Notes: generated by a model from the sequence alone, not told the origin. A stretch of DNA of 64,000 nucleotides from Aplidium turbinatum (GCA_918807975.1 OU964925.1:30477608-30541607); one strand, 5' to 3'. Shown: positions 21,509 to 33,050, counted from the stretch's first letter. Translations and numbers: made by a program.

Positions 21509-22145
21509 TATTCGGGCGAATTATTTGGAGTGGTGATTATTCGTCACTTAACGGTGCAAGGTAGCGCATACCAAAAACAACACAATGGCTAGGACTCTTG
21601 TCATGTGAAGGCATCTGTTTGTACAGAAGACAATGCAAACCACTAGATATATCTGACTTTCCAAACTTTTATGTGTGCCACCCCTTTCTAATTATCTAAA
21701 ATAGTTGCGCCCTTTTGTATGTTTTTTGTACTTAAGCTAAAATAATTGATAGATTAATAATTGCTAATTGCTTCTCTTGTATCATGGGCCAATCCTATAG
21801 ATGTTTGCTGGTACACCTCTTCATTTTATTTGAATTTTAACACGTGTTTATGCCGCTAGTATCCAATTTTTTGTATTTTGGATACATCGCAGATGATTGT
21901 AATATCCTAGCTCAGTGACAAGTTCCTGTCTTTTTCTCAACTTGTTATTTTTAACAAATTCAAATTATATTATAGCACAACCTTTCTAAAAAAAATTACA
22001 TCTTTCAATTGGCGGTAAAATTACATTTCGTTGAAGTCCGACATTAAAAATTAAATCAATTCTCATTGGCTTATTAATCATCACTCTTGGAAACCATCAT
22101 CTCATCTGAAACTTTAAGACAACTCTCTACTTTCATTTCACTACG

Positions 22146-22170
22146 CTGAAGAGATCTTTAAGATCGAAAC
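22146..22170 (+). ncRNA. Hammerhead-like motif, unit 5
   Basis: CTGAAGA, perfect GATCTTTAAGATC stem, GAAAC; the cleanest copy together with unit 6. Confidence 0.45.
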
Positions 22171-22508
22171 ATTGGTCACTGTCGGTAGTAAAAATGTCTT
22201 TTTAAACAACATCTTTTAAAAAGATAAAACAGGATTACAATTACTTTCTTGTTTTCGTGCGTTATTTTCTCCGTATAACATTTTCCCTATTTTGGTAGTG
22301 ATGGAGGGATGGCATAAGTTTTAGTAACACATCTTCTTATATGTCCAGTTGAAAATTAAATCAGGCTATTAGATTAGTAGTTTTGTCGACATCTAATATT
22401 TAAATTACATCAAATATAGTTATTACTTTCCAAAACCTCTACTGCCTACGTGATGTAATTCGCTCTGCTTGGCTTTTTTGCTTGGTATTGAACACTTTTT
22501 GTAGTATT

Positions 22509-22884
22509 CATCATCATCATCCGTTCAGTCGTTTACGACTCTCGGTCACTCTATACGTTATCTTTCTCCACATCTCTCGATCCCACGCAGCCTCCTTCAA
22601 TTCCTGCACTCCCATACCACTGTCATTTACAATTGTGTCAAGCCATCTTGTTTTTGGGCGCCCCCTTCCTCTTCCTCCGCTGACCAAACCAAGCATGATG
22701 TCTTTTTCCATTGATTTGCTTCTCTTTATGTGGCCAAAATATTAAAGTTTCTGCCTGACGATTCTAGCTTCTAGTGATATGTCCAGTTGGATTTGTTCGA
22801 GAATTTTCTCATTTGTTATTTTGGCTGTCCAAGGAACACGCAGTAATCTTCTCCAACACCACAATTCAAATGCGTCAATCTTTC
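22509..22884 (-). mobile_element. RTE/BovB-like LINE 3' fragment, antisense
   Basis: Minus strand reads the C-terminus of a LINE polyprotein: FELWCWRRLLRVPWTAK, then a TAA in place of the usual Gln before YFGHIKRS, then MLGLVSGGRGRGRPKTRWLD, WRKITYRVTESRKRLNG and a stop, followed by a TGATGATGATGA tail. AGTATT occurs on both sides (22503 and 22885) as the likely target duplication. It interrupts the block upstream of exon A in unit 5. Confidence 0.88.
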
Positions 22885-23002
22885 AGTATTAATAGTATTT
22901 ATTGTTTAATATTTGAATTATATGCCAGGTGTTAAATCATGTTGATTAATCAAATGATTGATATTTTGCTTTTTATAATCTTTACGTCATATGCAATCGC
23001 AG

Positions 23003-23164
23003 ATTGAGAGGCTTCTTCTCAATGGCAATACAATCGATGATGAAGTGGCGGAATATTTAGCCGATGCCATCACCAACATCGAGGAGTTGTATCTGTATAG
23101 ATGTAGCCGCGGTAGCTATACGTTATCTACAATTCTGAAGAAAATCTCGAGCCTTCAGAAGCTT
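23003..23164 (+). CDS. LRR exon A, unit 5
   Basis: 162 nt, phase 0 to 0, acceptor AATCGCAG, donor CTT|GTGAGT. Reads LLLNGNTIDDEVAEYLADA, then LYLYRCSRGSYTLSTILKK. Confidence 0.75.
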
Positions 23165-23269
23165 GTGAGTGATGAGCTTTACGACGCATCAGCAATGCAT
23201 TGTTTTGAAATGTAATTGATTTCTATGAAGAAATGTAATTTGTTTAACAAACGTCATATTTACTTGTTG

Positions 23270-23415
23270 TTTGGGATGTTTGATCTCAGCGACAATGCAA
23301 TCGATGTTGAAGTGGCAGGATCTTTATCCGATGCCATTGCCAACATCGAAGAGTTGGATCTGCGTAATTGTGAAATGAACGAGCTACACGTTATCTGACT
23401 TTAAAGAATAATTTT
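23270..23415 (+). pseudogene. LRR exon B, unit 5, damaged
   Basis: GMFDLSDNAIDVEVAGSLSD, then LDLRNCEMNELHVI and a stop. The acceptor is CTTGTTG, as in unit 3. A small insertion relative to unit 3 changes the frame at the second repeat. Confidence 0.8.
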
Positions 23416-23512
23416 GTAAGCCGAATATTGTATTGACATCACTTTTTGTTTATGGCATTTAAAGTTCAAGTATTATTTTCTACTGTAGTAAAACACGTTA
23501 ATAATGTTGCAG

Positions 23513-23635
23513 GACTGCCGTAAACGTTTTTCTGGTCTTGGTTTTGTGGTAAAACACGGGAAAGGAGTCATTTTTATTTGTGCGCATGACTACGCACATG
23601 CGCAAAAGCGTGACATTAATGAAAATTGTAGTTGA
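23513..23635 (+). CDS. Terminal exon C, unit 5
   Basis: 40 codons to TGA: DCRKRFSGLGF, KHGKGVIFICAHDYAH, ending INENCS. The acceptor AATGTTGCAG is intact. The AATAAA of the other copies is AATAAAA here, near 23686. Confidence 0.6.
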   Translation, partial: DCRKRFSGLGFVVKHGKGVIFICAHDYAHAQKRDINENCS

Positions 23636-23915
23636 GCCGCCGTAAATTGACCAAAACCTATCTTCAAAAACTACTTTTCAAAAAATAAAATCGCTTTTAA
23701 CTTGTTTTGTTATGATAGCTTATTTAACTGATAAAACGTCTTCGGCTTCTGTCTGCAAAACTTTTCTTTGCATTTTTGATTCAAGCCCTCATTCTGAGAA
23801 TCTCCTCTCAATTCCTTTCCATCTACCTGTCTATTTTATCTGCTGGTTTCAGTTTAATCACATACAGCACAGCACATACCGCACAGCACATCACTGTTCA
23901 ATTTTCCACTTACAG

Positions 23916-24001
23916 GACATGTGGACCTAATGGATCCCAACACTGATGTAGTGCACTGGTTGCAGCAGTTGAGATATGTTGCCAGAATTACTGCCTCATA
24001 A
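23916..24001 (+). CDS. Terminal exon D, unit 5
   Basis: HVDLMDPNTDVVHWLQQLRY, VARITAS, TAA, after TTTTCCACTTACAG. Confidence 0.5.
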
Positions 24002-24335
24002 GCAAGAAGATGGGAAGTTAAATTGATTTTCTCAGACAAGCCATTCCTCAGACACATGTCACTGCAAAACTCCTAATTTCAAGTTTAAAAAAGGACAAAT
24101 TTTTCTTTTTTACTAGTGTTGCCAGTTGCCATTCGCATTGGCGATTTTGATCAATTTGTGCTAACATCCAGTTCAATGCCATCATCCGGTGACAAGCAGA
24201 AAGTTATTATACACGAGCAACACCCAGCATAGTAGCAACAGGTTTGGCATTATCTACTGCAAGGTGATGTACCCCTGAATAGCTGTGAAGATCATGATGT
24301 GACATTGTGACAAGCCATTCCCCAGACACATTCCG

Positions 24336-24372
24336 AAGTCATGCGCTAACCAACTGAGCTATCGTGGTGGAC
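24336..24372 (-). repeat. tRNA-type SINE head, unit 5
   Basis: Minus-strand CCACCACGATAGCTCAGTTGG, A-box intact, no B-box. Confidence 0.6.
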
Positions 24373-25256
24373 TATTTGGGCGAATTATTTGGAGTAGTGA
24401 TTATTCGTTACCTACCGGTGCAAGGTAGCAGATACCAAAAGCATACATTGGCTAGGACTCTCGTCATGTGAGGACACGTGTTTATACAGAACATAATGCA
24501 AACCACTGACTTTCCAAACTTTTATGTGTGCCACCCTTTTCTAATTATCTAAAATAGTTGCGGCCTTTTGTATATTTTTTGCACTTAAGCTAAAATTATT
24601 GATAGATTAATGATTGCTAAATTGATTTGCTAAAAGTAATTGCTTCTCTTGTATCATGGGCCAATCCTATAGATCAGTGTTTCACAACCTTTTTTATCCG
24701 TGTTCCTTTTTAGTCAATATTCAAATCTAAACTCCCCCCTATAAATTTAATTTGTTGAAAACTCGTTTACAATAATATTTTAATCTAAGTCTTGTAAGAT
24801 AAACTAAACTTTCACTTGTAATATGCTTTTTATCCTGTAATATTCCTTTTCATACTAAAATAATTTAATTAATGAAGAACGTTGCAGAAAAGTATTTTAT
24901 TCAAAGAAAAAAAAAAAAAATTAATGAGATACAAAGACCAGCTGAAAGTCTCTTTCAACCATGCAAACATTGATCTGGATTGATGGGAACAACTTGCTAC
25001 TGACAGATCACTCTGGAGAAAAAGAACTAGGGATTAGGGAAGGCACGAAAATTTTCGATAAAACAGAATGCAAAAAGCCCATGAAAAACGAAAAACTAAA
25101 AAGGAAAAGCTAAAACTCCCACGTCCCCATCCCCACCATCCATACAATGTGATTTTTTCCTACGTCCTTCCCATCATAGACTGGGCTTCCAAAGCCACAT
25201 ATGACATCACCATCCAAAGCCAAATTCGATCGGACACGAGCTGGAGCCAACTACAT

Positions 25257-25870
25257 TCAAAATATAAGAGTCAATGCATTTAACAGTCTGTGTGAAGCTT
25301 GTGATTTTTTTGTTTCGACAAATTGGAAAGAGTATATGGAAAGAACATAACGAATATCATTCTCCACGTCTAATCTGTTTCTCTGTTTTTTCATCTGCAA
25401 GAGTTGAAAAACCTGATTTGCATAGATAAGTGGAAGCAAACGGATACTTCGAATAGCTTTCTCTGCCACTTTGGGATAGGAATTACACGTTAATGGCCAA
25501 ATTCCAGTGATTGATTTTTGCTCTAAATAAGTCTCTTGTGCAGGAATCCGTTTTGAGTTCTAAAAATTCATTCTGCAATTTATCTGGAAGTTTTTCCATC
25601 AACAATGTGAATGAATTTCGTATTAAATGAAGCTCATCGTCATAAATTTCAGAAAAATATTGAATGAATTCCAGTTCTAATGCTGTGAGATGTTGCAAAA
25701 TCAATTCTTTTTCCAACTCTGGAAGAGTTTGTTCTTTGCCGTCAACAACCAGCACTGATGATATATATAATTCTTTAAATATGGTGACATGTTCAATTGT
25801 TCATTCTAACTTTTCTCTTTCAATCGTCAAGCTTGCTAGTGAAAGCTTCCAAAGCATCTTTAAATGCTAA
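25257..25870 (-). pseudogene. hAT transposase, C-terminal half
   Basis: Minus strand reads KDALEAFTSKL, LILQHLTALELEFIQYFSEI, then, after a stop at 25483-25485, RSIRLLPLIYANQVFQLLQM, RNRLDVENDIRYVLSI and KKSQASH. This is the dimerisation and end region of FAM200/ZBED5-like hAT transposases. It is broken by stops and frame changes. Confidence 0.8.
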
Positions 25871-25875
25871 GCGGT

Positions 25876-27310
25876 ACTGGCATCTGCTCCTGAAAAGGCC
25901 ACCCAAGCCAGGCTGGTCGAAAGGTAGAGGCCAGACAAAACGTAGTCCCCTCGCGATCAGGACAGCAGAGCCTTCTAGTACCTTAAGACAAACTCTTAAT
26001 GACAGTGACATAAATCAATCACTCTCTTCCAACCTGCCTTGAGCCAGCATGGAAGCAGTACAGTTTGTAAATTCACATGGTGTCAATATGTCAATAGTGC
26101 ATGGATACGCCTCGAAACTGAAGGCGGCCATCGCGGCCATGGCCACGATTAACCTACAAAAACCGACATTTTGTCCGCCGGGTCTCGCCCTTCCGTCGGC
26201 CGCATTTTTCCGCCATGAAGTTCCTAGAAAATTTTACGCAAGCGACCTTGTGAATAAAGTACTTTGCCACTTATAATCACAAAGGATTAGAAAGCGCAGT
26301 CAAAGTATTCGATAAATCACAATGCACCCTGTCTATGCTTGGATTGTTAACATTATTGATTGACCAAGCAGCTGATGTCTGACATCCGCAGGATGCAAGT
26401 GACATCACAATACATTTTATTGATGCGATATATTCAGTCTTCGAAATTAGCGTCGGCAAATGGCGCATTAGCGTCGGCAATAAAAATGCCGAGGCCACAC
26501 GAGCGCTTGTAAGGTTAGGGTTAGACATTCTTCCCAGTCGTTATGGCACAGCCATAGATTTGTTCCTTAGTCAACACCCTGATGGATCTCTAAGAAAAAG
26601 AAAGAGGCGTGTGGATTGGTATCAAAGCCCGAAAGTCGCAAAATGTGGACGCTTTATTGCGAACGGCAAAGGCGGTGTAGATTTACAGCCAAGCGATGAG
26701 TTCTGCCGAAATTATGTTAGTGTATACGTAAATCGAGGCAATCTTCTCGCAGGGAGCTATTAATTTGTTACCGGTACCTGGTTGAGCAATTGACGTTATT
26801 TTATGATAATTCAACGTTGCTAGATGTCGAATTAATGTAAAACAAACGTAACTTTCTTATTGGGCATTGTTGTTATGCAATATAACCCGGTTGGAAAATT
26901 AAATCGATTTGTGCTGACTCGAACGTTGAATCAACCCAAAATTAACTTACTTTCCCCCCGTGAGTTATTTAACGTGAATTACTGTAACAGCGTGCGACGT
27001 GCGTATCTTGTAGCTCGCTTTATCGCTACTTTTGGCATTATTACATCACAACAAATCAAACAGTGCGGTCGTGATAGACTACTCTAGTATATTTTTCGCT
27101 TCTGCCGAAGTAAAAATGTGCTAATTTCGAACACTGTATGTTGATGCGTGTCGAAGTTTCGATGGCCGCCATGTGCTTGTGATTGGCCGCCGAACAGCTT
27201 GCTTCAGTCGGACACGTTTGGTCGCCGAAAAAAAAAAGTTGTTTCGAGGCCTGTTACAGATAACCCATGTTGATGCGTAATCTGCTTCAAACGGAGATGG
27301 CGATTGAATA
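25876..27310 (+). other. Unidentified GC-richer insertion inside the hAT
   Basis: Separates the two halves of the hAT transposase. It is visibly richer in G and C than its surroundings (GAAGGCGGCCATCGCGGCC near 26120). It holds several adjacent plus-strand open stretches (25797-26042, 26049-26276, 26560-26763, 26860-27087) with Arg/Lys-rich parts such as RKRKRRVDWYQSPK. No family recognised; a virus-derived or element-derived fossil is possible. No terminal repeats were found. Confidence 0.45.
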
Positions 27311-27560
27311 TATACCGTATATTAGTGTTTTTCCCTTGCATTTTCAGATTCAATTTATTTAATGGACCAAACATATCAACCAAATAAGGAAGGAATCTAA
27401 TTCATCTGTCATCATTCAGCAATGAAACAAATTCCAATTTTCTTTTAAGGTCAAAAAATGATTTAAGCTCGTCTCTGAGCTCAAAAACTCGCTTGGTTCG
27501 TTTCCTCTTGAAAGCCATCGAGTATTTGCATGAAAAAGAAGTAGGCCTACGTGATGGTTT
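27310..27560 (-). pseudogene. hAT transposase, middle fragment
   Basis: Minus strand reads NTRWLSRGN, FELRDELKSFFDLK and YLVDMFGPLNKLNLKMQGKN, the RWLSRG to LQGKN region that in hAT transposases directly precedes the piece at 25257-25870. This shows the sequence between them is an insertion. Confidence 0.75.
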
Positions 27561-28079
27561 GCATCCATGTCAGTGCACAGTTGAATAAATAATCGGAAGT
27601 TAAGGGCTCCTCAACGCTTTAAAGCTCTGGCCTAGGCCAACTTACTAGGCTTAAAAAGCTTTACAATCCTAAAACCAAATTCCCCCCTAGTGGGGAATTC
27701 CTCCCCGGTTGGAAACCACTGCTATAGATGTTTGCTGGTACACTTCTTTATTTTCTTTGAATTTAAATACATATTTATGCCGCTAGTATCCAATTTTTTG
27801 TATTTTGGATCCATCGCAGATGATTGTTATATCCTAGCTCAGTGACAAGTTCCTGTCTTCTTATTAACTTTTTATTTTTAACAAATTCAAATTATTTTTT
27901 AGGATAACTTTTCTAAAAAAAATTACATTTTTTTCAATTGGAGGTTAAATTACATTTCGCTGAAGTCCGACATTAAAAATTAAATCAATTCTCATTGGCT
28001 TATTAATCATCACTCTTGGAAACCATCATTTCATCCGAAGCATTAAGACAACTCTTTAGGCTACTTTTATTTCTCTACG

Positions 28080-28104
28080 CTGAAGAGATCTTTAAGATCG
28101 AAAC
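28080..28104 (+). ncRNA. Hammerhead-like motif, unit 6
   Basis: CTGAAGA, perfect GATCTTTAAGATC stem, GAAAC. Confidence 0.45.
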
Positions 28105-28544
28105 ATTGGTCACTGTCGGTAGTTAAAATGTCTTTTTAAACAACATTTTTTTAAAAAATAAAAAAGAATTACAATCACTTTGTTGTTTTCGTGCGTTATT
28201 TTCTCCGTATAACATTTTCATTATTTCGGTAGTGATGGAGGGATGACATAAGTTTTAGTAACACATCTTATTTGTCCAGTTGAAAATTAAATCAGGCGGT
28301 TAGATTAGTAGTTTTGTCGACATCTAATATTTAAATTACATCAAATATAGTTATTACTTTCTAAAACCTCTATTTGATGTAATTTGCTCTGCTTGGCTTT
28401 TTTGCTTGGCATTGAGCACTTTTTGTAGTATTAATAGTATTTATTGTTTAGTATTTGAATTATATGCCAGGTGTTAAACAATGTTGATTAATCAAATGAT
28501 TGATATTTTGCGTTTTATAATCTGTACGTCATATGCAATCGCAG

Positions 28545-28706
28545 GTTGAGAAGCTTGATCTCAGTGACAATGCAATCGATGATGAAGTGGCGGAACATTT
28601 AGCCGATGCCATCCCCAACATCAAGGCGTTGTATCTGGGTGATTGTAACCTCAGTAGCTACAGGTTATCTACGATTCTAAAGAAAATTTCGAGCCTTCAG
28701 AAACCT
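28545..28706 (+). CDS. LRR exon A, unit 6
   Basis: 162 nt, phase 0 to 0, acceptor AATCGCAG, donor CCT|GTGAGT. Reads KLDLSDNAIDDEVAEHLADA, then LYLGDCNLSSYRLSTILKK, the closest to an LRR consensus of all copies. No exon B follows in the next kilobase before hAT 29410-35123. Confidence 0.78.
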
Positions 28707-28870
28707 GTGAGTGATGAACTTTATGACGCATCAGTAATGCATTGTTTTGAAATGTAATTGATTTCTATGAAGAAATGCAAACACTAAATGCACCGAAGAG
28801 TTTCAATAAATCAGAATCATAATTTCATATATTAGTTAACATTAATTTATCTAAATAATTACCATAAACA

Positions 28871-29409
28871 TTTGAAACTAGTGGCATGGGATAGTGCAGT
28901 ATGACATTAGACCCACATTGTTGGTAGCCTATGGAGGATGGTGCTATGTAACTCACACCCTGGGCCTTACTCTGTGTATACATGAGCAACTCTTTGTCTC
29001 TGATCAGGGTCACAGAAACTATGGGAAGCGTGTCACGACTGGAGGTGAAAAGCAGCCAACATCGTTTCAGAGCAACTTTTTTTTCGCTACTCGGCAGTGC
29101 ATACTATATACTAAACATAGCATAACGACTTGTACCTTCGTCTTGTATAAAGAAAGTGCTCACAAACAACACAACTGCAAACCACTGTGTGGATTTATTT
29201 TGCAATGAAACTTATGATCAGTCAAGTCAGAATAAAGATGAACAGCGTGAATTTGCTTTGCCGCGCATGTTTGTATCCTGCCGACGACTCCAATCATGTC
29301 TGTAGCATTTTTAAACATATAAAAGAAATGGAACAATTTTAGGCAAGAGGCACAGATGGATTGTCGTACTGTAAAACACAGTAGGCTAATATTAGCAAAC
29401 AAAGTAGAG
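28871..29409. other. Unassigned sequence between array and hAT
   Basis: Contains a 104-codon open frame (28894-29208) with no recognisable domain. No repeat or signal was identified. Confidence 0.3.
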
Positions 29410-29599
29410 CAGCGGTTCTCAACCTGTGGTCCAACTAGTGGTCCGCGGACGTTTGCCTGGTGGTCCGAAAGCAAAGTCTGAAATCGTTGTTTTTTAACTC
29501 TTTGAATAAAGACAATAAAAGTTGTTAATTTTATCAAGGGTCATCCACTAAATTGTCGTCTCGTTGCTTCCATATGGTCGAATGTGGATCTTGATCATG

Positions 29600-29670
29600 A
29601 ACAGCTACTGATGCATACTCAAGTTCGCTGGTTATCAAGGGGAAAAATGTCTAAAAGACTGTTTGAGTTA
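29600..29670 (+). pseudogene. hAT transposase fragment before the mariner
   Basis: Reads LLMHTQVRWLSRGKMSKRLF, the hallmark hAT segment, ending at the TA where the mariner inserted. Confidence 0.75.
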
Positions 29671-30655
<985 letters not shown>

Positions 30656-30739
30656 TACGTGATGCTGTTTCTTGGAGAAAAAAATCCAGAGAGTTTCTTG
30701 GAGAAAAAAATCCAAGCTTGTTAGGCTGCTCATTTCAAC

Positions 30740-31480
30740 GATAGCTTTTGGGTTGCTGTTCTGGTTTATTTGGCTGACATTTTTAAACAACTGAATAAAC
30801 TTAATTCATCGCTGCAAGGAAAGCAGACAAATTTAATTACCCTCAGTGATAAAGTGTCTGCTTTTACGAAAAAACTTTATCTTTGGAAGACAATATTATT
30901 GCATGTCAACTTTGGCATGTTTGATCAATTGTACGAATTCACTGAGAAACCAGAAAACGCTGAAATCAATAAACAACTTACTGTTGATGAATTTTATTTC
31001 TGACCATACTCAGTCACTGCGGGATCAATTTAACTTCTACTTTGGTGGTTTGAACGTTCAGAGTTTCTCATGGGTTTCCAGTCCGTTTCTTGCACACATT
31101 GATTCATTAAAGTTACCAACATCGGAATTAAACCAATTCGTTGAGCCGATCTGTGACACTACTTTGAATATGTTGTATTCATCTGAGAGTGAGCTTGATA
31201 AAATGTTGGATACAAGCTTCACATTAGTATCCACAAGTGTCTCAGAAAGCTTTGACAATAATTTTACTTTTTGGGACATCTTATCTTTGTGAATGTGGAT
31301 TTTCAGCACTGGTCAGGCTACAGTAAAAACAAAGTAGGTTATTGTTCTGGACTTGAAGTCGAAGATGAACTCTGACGGAGTCTTTCCAGTATTCCACCTC
31401 GTTTGGATATGCTATGCTGAAATGTGTAAGCTCAAGGCTAGCATTAAATGTAGCAATCTTTCGAATACCAACTGCTGTTT
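30740..31480 (+). pseudogene. hAT transposase fragment after the mariner
   Basis: YLADIFKQLNKLNSSLQGKQ and LSDKVSAFTKKLYLWK, then in another frame SHTQSLRDQFNFYFGG and VEPICDTTLNMLY, then remnants around LCECGFSAL and SRLALNVAI near 31290-31440. Order and content match the second half of a FAM200/ZBED-like hAT transposase. Confidence 0.75.
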
Positions 31481-31859
31481 ATTAGGGTGGCCAAAAAAAA
31501 TGGAAATTTTTTATTCTTGTTTGCACATCCTCTCATTTGAGGAGGATTCATGAAAAAATGACACTGTGAAAATTTGAAGTAAATCCGACAAGAGGAAGTG
31601 CTCTCCCACCGACCTCAAAGTTTGCTTTCTTTGGCATAATTCGTCAAAGTTCCTTGAATATGTGACGTAATTCTTTTTTGACTTATCTACATTGCAGTTG
31701 CAGCATTTTTGTGTAAACCATTGTTTTACTCTGAATTTATGATACAATAAGTGTTTCCACATGCAGAAAAACAGAAATAATACACAAAATAAATCACATT
31801 AACAAGCGTTTGGTATGAAATAAAATGCACTAAACTTTAGCTACAACCGCATAAAAGTA

Positions 31860-32200
31860 CGTTCACCAGTCACGACCGCAACGCTTCAGGTGACAACACA
31901 TTGCCCAGAAATTGCAAGAGAAATGTTTGTGAAGAGTCAAGCCATTGGTTGACTTTATTGCACTTGTTGGAAGCAGCTTTCTGTGGTGCTTGACCACTTG
32001 ATAGAGGAGCTGGCGCTGTTGTTCATTTTTTGTATGGACTTCATTGAAGTCAGTATCTAATTTGACTGCCCGCTCTGCACAATCATTGACGGCTTTGAGA
32101 TGACTCCAAATTTTGCATGCTTCTTTATAATCATCATGATCACGCCATGTGTCAACAGAAGCAGTGACTCGAAAAGGTTAAGTGAACGCTGTGTTACAAA
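31860..32200 (-). pseudogene. Inverted copy of the transposase tail in the left TIR
   Basis: Minus strand reads TDFNEVHTKNEQQRQLLYQV and KHHRKLLPTSAIKS, almost the same as TDFNEVLTENEQQRQLLYQV in the right arm at 34375. The inverted repeat thus extends into the gene. Confidence 0.75.
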
Positions 32201-32509
32201 CTGTGCCAAAGAGAGACGTTAAAACTTGACAATTTTGTTTGGGGCAACACGACGAACATCTTCGGGAAATGGGTCTTTCTTAAGAGCATTAACGATTGCC
32301 TTATTTTCATCATCTGTTATTATCACTGAATAAAGGCAGTGCAGCAAGATCCTCACTGATGTACCACAAGCGCAACCTCAACTTTTTTCTGCCACTTGAG
32401 AAATTTGCATTGTCAACCTCTTTATAATCCTCTGTGAGCTGTAACATTGCTAGGTCATTTGTAGGGGCAGATATTGGTGAAGGTGCTGCAAACCAAAAAG
32501 ATGGTAGTA

Positions 32510-33050
32510 CCGTCAACTGGGGTAACTACGACAATGGGGGTAACAATGACTACATAACAATGACTGCAATAAAATAGGTCTAGGCCTACTACTGCTGCTG
32601 TGATTAATATTAATATTGAACATTCTGTAAATAGTCTGTGTTGAATTTGTACAGCACTGCGTTCTTTTGAATGGGTGCAAAATAGCATTTTGCATATTCA
32701 ATACTATGCTATTGCAAGGTGCTTGTTTGATTTTCTATTTTCTTGCCTTTAAATACAATTTCTTTTTTAAAAATTCGTTTTGTTATCATTGAAGCCCCAG
32801 TGAGAGGATTTAATGATAAGCTGTTGCAAAATATTCACATCTCATAGTTACCCCAACATTGAGGTAACTATGATAATTTTTGAAGTTTTAAAAAAATACA
32901 AAGAAATTAAAAAAAAAAAAAATTTTTATTTTAGCTGATAGGCAAGACCCTAAATGTCATATATTCAGAAGTTTATGGATTTCCAATCGGTATTTAAATT
33001 TTTACATCACAAAACATTAAAAATATTATCGTAGTTACCCCATTTGACGG
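32510..33050. mobile_element. MITE with TA duplication (Tc1/mariner-like)
   Basis: TIR CCGTCAACTGGGGTAACTAC at the left and CCGTCAAATGGGGTAACTAC inverted at the right, with TA on each side (32508-32509, 33051-33052). The interior is AT-rich and has no coding sequence. Confidence 0.8.

Larger units (their letters stand above)
15245..21550 (+). repeat. Array unit 4
   Basis: Exons A, B and C are open, B with a 24-nt in-frame deletion. Exon D has an internal stop. Long-TIR transposon 17109-20832 splits the unit just after the exon C poly(A) signal. About 100 bp around 15480-15590 (the GTTGCGGCCTTTTG block) is a local second copy of the sequence just before it. Confidence 0.8.
21551..24415 (+). 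repeat. Array unit 5
   Basis: Exons A, C and D are open; exon B is damaged in the same way as in unit 3. An antisense LINE tail (22509-22884) lies upstream of exon A. Confidence 0.8.
24675..27721 (-). mobile_element. hAT element (FAM200/ZBED5-like), 3047 bp
   Basis: TIRs CAGTGTTTCACAACC / GGTTGGAAACCACTG with exact 8-bp duplications CTATAGAT (24667-24674, 27722-27729). Transposase remnants lie on the minus strand at both ends of the interior, separated by about 1.4 kb of unrelated sequence (about 25876-27310). The uninterrupted site is present in the other units (CCTATAGATGTTTGCTGG). Confidence 0.92.
3181..28870. repeat. Tandem array of six LRR-gene 3' units
   Basis: Six head-to-tail copies of one segment, marked by recurrence of the ACGGTGCAAGGTAGC block at about 3180, 8059, 11892, 15245, 21551 and 24416. 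After removing insertions a full unit is about 2.45-2.6 kb. Unit 1 lacks the exon B end, exon C and exon D; unit 6 has only exon A. Spacing, intron sequence and the fossil SINE head are shared, so the whole segment was duplicated, not just the exons. Most transposon insertions are unique to one unit and so are later than the duplication. Confidence 0.9.
24416..28870 (+). repeat. Array unit 6, truncated
   Basis: Contains hAT 24675-27721, a hammerhead-like motif and exon A. Similarity to the other units fades soon after exon A (about 28800-28870), so exons B, C and D are absent here. Confidence 0.75.

Noticed and set aside
22482-22745. Plus-strand frame at the antisense LINE tail
   Set aside because: Complement of the LINE C-terminus, which has clear motifs on the minus strand.
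7373-28757. MQSQIE- start codons in front of each exon A
   Set aside because: The ATG lies before the CGCAG acceptor and unit 2 lacks it, so it is intron sequence read by chance.
28894-29208. Host gene at 28.9-29.2 kb
   Set aside because: 104-codon frame without any recognisable motif or splice context; not better than chance in this window.
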